Source of the DNA: an uncultured Lachnospiraceae bacterium
GTDB taxonomy: Bacteria; Bacillota; Clostridia; Lachnospirales; Lachnospiraceae
Length of the DNA: 53,216 nt
Reading direction: 5' to 3'
Assembly: GCA_947627245.1 (NCBI GenBank)
Contig: CANQVH010000020.1
Span: forward strand, 1-53,216
Made by a program: the position numbers and the translations under genes. Positions 51,229 to 53,216 of the stretch are shown piece by piece. Below the pieces are notes generated by a model that made no database searches, was not told the origin of the DNA, and saw only the letters and a list, made by a program, of their open reading frames with translations. How positions within the stretch are numbered: the stretch's first letter is position 1; every line of letters begins with the position of its first letter.

Positions 51229-51969
51229 ATGCCTTTACTATTAAAAAATGTAACCAAAACTTTTCAGGATTCCGGGCAGGACGCGGTCCGGAACGTCGAT
51301 CTGGAGATCAGGGACGGCGAGTTCGTATGTGTCGTCGGGAAGAGCGGCTGCGGAAAAAGTACGCTTCTCAATCTTATCGCCGGACTGGAAAAGCCGACGT
51401 CCGGACAGATCCTTCTGGACGACGCCCCGATCACGGGCCCCGGCGCGGACCGGACCGTGATGTTTCAGGATCACGCGCTTTTTCCGTGGCTGAACGTCAT
51501 CCAGAACGTGAAGTTCGGCATGGAGATCGCCGGAGTCCCGAAACAGGAGCAGGAGGAACGGGCGATGAAATATCTCCGCCTCATGCAGCTTGAAGACTAT
51601 CGGGATTACGCCGTCCATCAGCTCTCCGGCGGAATGCGCCAGAGGGTCGCGCTCGCAAGGGCTCTGACTCTGGATTCAAGAATCCTGTTGATGGACGAAC
51701 CGTTCTCGGCGCTGGATAAGCAGACTTCCAACCGTCTGCGCTCGGAGCTTCAGGACATCTGGATGAAAACCAGACGGACCATCTTCTTCATCACGCACAG
51801 CGTCGAAGAAGCCGTCTATCTGGCGGACCGGGTCATCGTCCTGTCGTCCGGTCCGGACAGCGTGCAGGACATCGTACCCATCGAGCTTGAGCGCCCGCGT
51901 CACGTCTATGATGAGGCTTTCGTGGAATACCGGCGCAGAATTTTGGGGGAGGTGCAAAAAGAGCTATGA
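51229..51969 (+). CDS. ABC transporter ATPase (SsuB/TauB-like)
   Basis: This 246-residue ATPase has Walker A VVGKSGCGKSTLLNLIAGLE, the Q-loop GADRTVMFQDHALFPWLN, the signature QLSGGMRQRVALARALTLDS, Walker B RILLMDEPFSALDK and the switch His in FFITHSVEEAVYLADRVIVL. These identify the SsuB/TauB/NrtD type. The ATG at 51229 was chosen because GGAG precedes it at seven bases; a methionine four codons upstream lacks a site. It overlaps the permease gene by four bases (ATGA at 51966-51969). Confidence 0.94.
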   Translation: MPLLLKNVTKTFQDSGQDAVRNVDLEIRDGEFVCVVGKSGCGKSTLLNLIAGLEKPTSGQILLDDAPITGPGADRTVMFQDHALFPWLNVIQNVKFGMEIAGVPKQEQEERAMKYLRLMQLEDYRDYAVHQLSGGMRQRVALARALTLDSRILLMDEPFSALDKQTSNRLRSELQDIWMKTRRTIFFITHSVEEAVYLADRVIVLSSGPDSVQDIVPIELERPRHVYDEAFVEYRRRILGEVQKEL

Positions 51970-52739
51970 AGATCAACAAAATCCTGCAGCAGTTCCTGTT
52001 TCTGCTGGGCATCGTCGTTCTCTGGCAGCTTTTATATTTCGTTGTGGTCGACGTGCTTGACATCTGGAAGCCATACGCAATGCCGTCCCCTGCGGGCGTC
52101 TGGAAAAGCCTTGTGCGGCTCGTGGAAAACGGCACTCTGCTCGCCGCTATCGGCAACAGCCTTCTGCGCGGCCTGATCGGCTTCCTGATCTCCGTCACGG
52201 CAGGCGTCCTTCTCGGTTTTCTGATGGAACACTTTCATTTTCTCCACCAGAATATGCGTCCGTTCGTGATGGGCGTGCAGACTCTTCCGAGCGTCTGCTG
52301 GGTGCCGTTTTCCATTCTGTGGTTCGGTCTCTCAGAGCAGGCGATCATTTTCGTCGTAGTCATGGGCTCCGCTTTTTCCATCGCCATTGCGACCGACAAC
52401 GCGATTCACAATGTGCCGCCGATCTACAAAAAAGCGGCGCTGACGATGGGCGCAAGCCAGAAGCAGATCTACCGCAAGGTAATCCTGCACGCCTGTCTCC
52501 CGGAGCTGGTCTCCGGACTGAAGCAGGGCTGGTCGTTCGCGTGGAGAGCGCTGATGTCCGGCGAGGTTATGACGACCTGCGTCGGCCTCGGCCAGACGCT
52601 GATTACCGGGCGCAACCTCGCGGACATCAATCAGGTCATGCTCGTGATGATCATTATTGTTCTCGTGGGAATTCTGATCGATCAGCTTTTCTTCCGCAGT
52701 CTGGAACGGAGCATCTACAAGAAGAGAGGGCTCGCATAA
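51966..52739 (+). CDS. ABC transporter permease (SsuC/TauC-like)
   Basis: This 257-residue membrane permease of the BPD_transp_1 type has about six helices and a cytoplasmic EAA loop (YKKAALTMGASQKQIYRKVI) near residue 157 that contacts the ATPase. MEHFHFLHQNMRPFVMGVQT then LPSVCWVPFSILWFGLSEQA match the SsuC family. Translation is coupled to the ATPase gene. A bidirectional terminator follows. With the binding protein and ATPase it makes a complete importer; no desulfonation or nitrate-reduction enzymes are near, so the substrate is open. Confidence 0.94.
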   Translation: MKINKILQQFLFLLGIVVLWQLLYFVVVDVLDIWKPYAMPSPAGVWKSLVRLVENGTLLAAIGNSLLRGLIGFLISVTAGVLLGFLMEHFHFLHQNMRPFVMGVQTLPSVCWVPFSILWFGLSEQAIIFVVVMGSAFSIAIATDNAIHNVPPIYKKAALTMGASQKQIYRKVILHACLPELVSGLKQGWSFAWRALMSGEVMTTCVGLGQTLITGRNLADINQVMLVMIIIVLVGILIDQLFFRSLERSIYKKRGLA

Positions 52740-52771
52740 AAATCCGTCGGATGTACGGCAAAAATACGCAG

Positions 52772-52800
52772 AAAAAAAGTCCCGAAATCGGGACTTTTTT
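52772..52800. terminator. Bidirectional terminator between the ABC operon and the tRNA genes
   Basis: AGTCCCG (52778-52784) pairs with CGGGACT (52789-52795) around AAAT; flanking A-run and T-run give a U-tract on both strands. It ends both the ABC operon and the tRNA transcript. Confidence 0.92.
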
Positions 52801-52815
52801 CATGGAATTCTTCAA

Positions 52816-52886
52816 AGGTGCCACCCGGATTTGAACCGGGGATAAGGGTGTTGCAGACCCGCGCCTTACCTCTTGGCTATGGCACC
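52816..52886 (-). tRNA. tRNA-Cys (GCA)
   Basis: The minus strand begins GGTGCCATAGCCAAGAGGTA and folds as a standard cloverleaf of 71 bases. The acceptor GGTGCCA pairs with TGGCACC and the discriminator is U. The anticodon loop reads GTCTGCAACAC with GCA, and the T-arm has GGTTCAAATCC. CCA is not encoded. Confidence 0.95.
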
Positions 52887-52922
52887 TCAATGCATCTTTG
52901 ACAACCGTATCCCGGTCGTCTA

Positions 52923-52994
52923 TGACTCCTACGGGAATCGAACCCGTGTTACCGCCGTGAAAGGGCGATGTCTTAACCGCTTGACCAAGGAGCC
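52923..52994 (-). tRNA. tRNA-Glu (UUC)
   Basis: The minus strand begins GGCTCCTTGGTCAAGCGGTT and folds as a 72-base cloverleaf. The acceptor GGCTCCT pairs with AGGAGTC with one G-U, the anticodon loop CCCTTTCACGG carries TTC, and the T-arm has GGTTCGATTCC. The discriminator is A and CCA is not encoded. It is upstream of tRNA-Cys in the same transcript. Confidence 0.95.
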
Positions 52995-53085
52995 TGATTT
53001 TATAAAATACCCTCCGGATTGTAAGGAGCGGACCCCTCGACCTAAACGCAGAATCCAGATAGTCACTGCATCAGCGACAAGTTAG

Positions 53086-53114
53086 ATAATATCATAACTC
53101 CGCACGTTTGGCAA
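53086..53114 (-). promoter_or_regulatory. Promoter of the tRNA-Glu-Cys unit
   Basis: TTGCCA (53109-53114) and TATTAT (53086-53091) with a 17-base spacer on the minus strand, about 90 bases before tRNA-Glu. Confidence 0.7.
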
Positions 53115-53216
53115 GCACTTTTTAGCGCAAAAAACTGCGTCTTCGAATGAAATTCTAAATTCCACATTCATGCTGAATTTAGTCTTACACTCCCTTCCCC
53201 ATATCCTGTATGATGT
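53115..53216. other. Intergenic end of window
   Basis: AT-rich sequence with no gene, terminator or tRNA that I can support up to the window end. A neighbouring gene presumably starts beyond it. Confidence 0.5.

Overview
The window looks like a chromosomal segment of a spore-forming, anaerobic Clostridia member, most likely from Lachnospiraceae. It is GC-rich, and its genes mostly have strong AGGAGG ribosome sites and TTGACA-17-TATAAT promoters. Supporting signs are an alpha/beta-type small acid-soluble spore protein gene, a Csp-like subtilase, a eukaryote-type prolyl-tRNA synthetase behind a T-box, an anaerobic NrdG-type radical SAM activase, and many families common in gut Firmicutes. There is no rRNA operon, prophage, insertion sequence or CRISPR array. 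This is mostly core genome with small accessory patches. Genus-level placement is not possible from what I can see.

Layout. 1-7.4 kb: end of an ANTAR regulator gene, glnA with a terminator in its leader, a large BspA-type leucine-rich-repeat surface protein and an LtaS-type sulfatase. 7.5-13.9 kb: a lipoprotein, YolD and a convergent Y-family polymerase, a DapF-like protein with both catalytic cysteines changed to serine, AraC, DegV and hemolysin III proteins. 13.9-20.7 kb: holA, the spore protein, a PadR-DUF1700-DUF4097-PspC envelope operon, the Csp-like protease, an unknown protein and a cytidylate-kinase-like protein. 20.7-27.4 kb: a complete livK-H-M-G-F branched-chain amino acid ABC importer, then proS with its T-box.

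27.5-29.2 kb is a visibly AT-rich two-gene island encoding an XRE/ImmA metallopeptidase and a DUF4411 PIN-like protein, probably a toxin-antitoxin or stress module. 29.2-38.7 kb: NrdG-like activase, a DUF6128-like protein with two tandem-repeat arrays, a two-component system, an SH3-like exported protein, a DHHW (AlgJ-like) and MBOAT (AlgI-like) O-acetylation pair, and a secreted transglutaminase with cell-wall-binding repeats. 38.8-48.7 kb: gdhA, a 67-bp tandem-repeat tract with a very strong hairpin, htrA, DUF2284, a possibly split DUF6077 membrane protein, maf, a small protein, cysE, an iron alcohol dehydrogenase, a zinc-ribbon protein with LEA-like repeats, and a cupin. 48.9-53.2 kb: a LacI regulator divergent from a sulfonate/nitrate/taurine-type ABC importer, then tRNA-Cys and tRNA-Glu.

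Two themes connect the genes. One is nitrogen and amino acid supply: glnA with ANTAR control, gdhA, the liv importer, and proS under tRNA-Pro sensing. The other is envelope building and stress: LtaS-like, the PadR/PspC operon, HtrA, the two-component system, the O-acetylation pair, the transglutaminase and the leucine-rich-repeat protein. The less ordinary items are the serine-substituted DapF homologue, the htrA-gdhA repeat and hairpin tract, the ImmA-DUF4411 island, the glnA attenuator, and several perfect palindromes at promoters.
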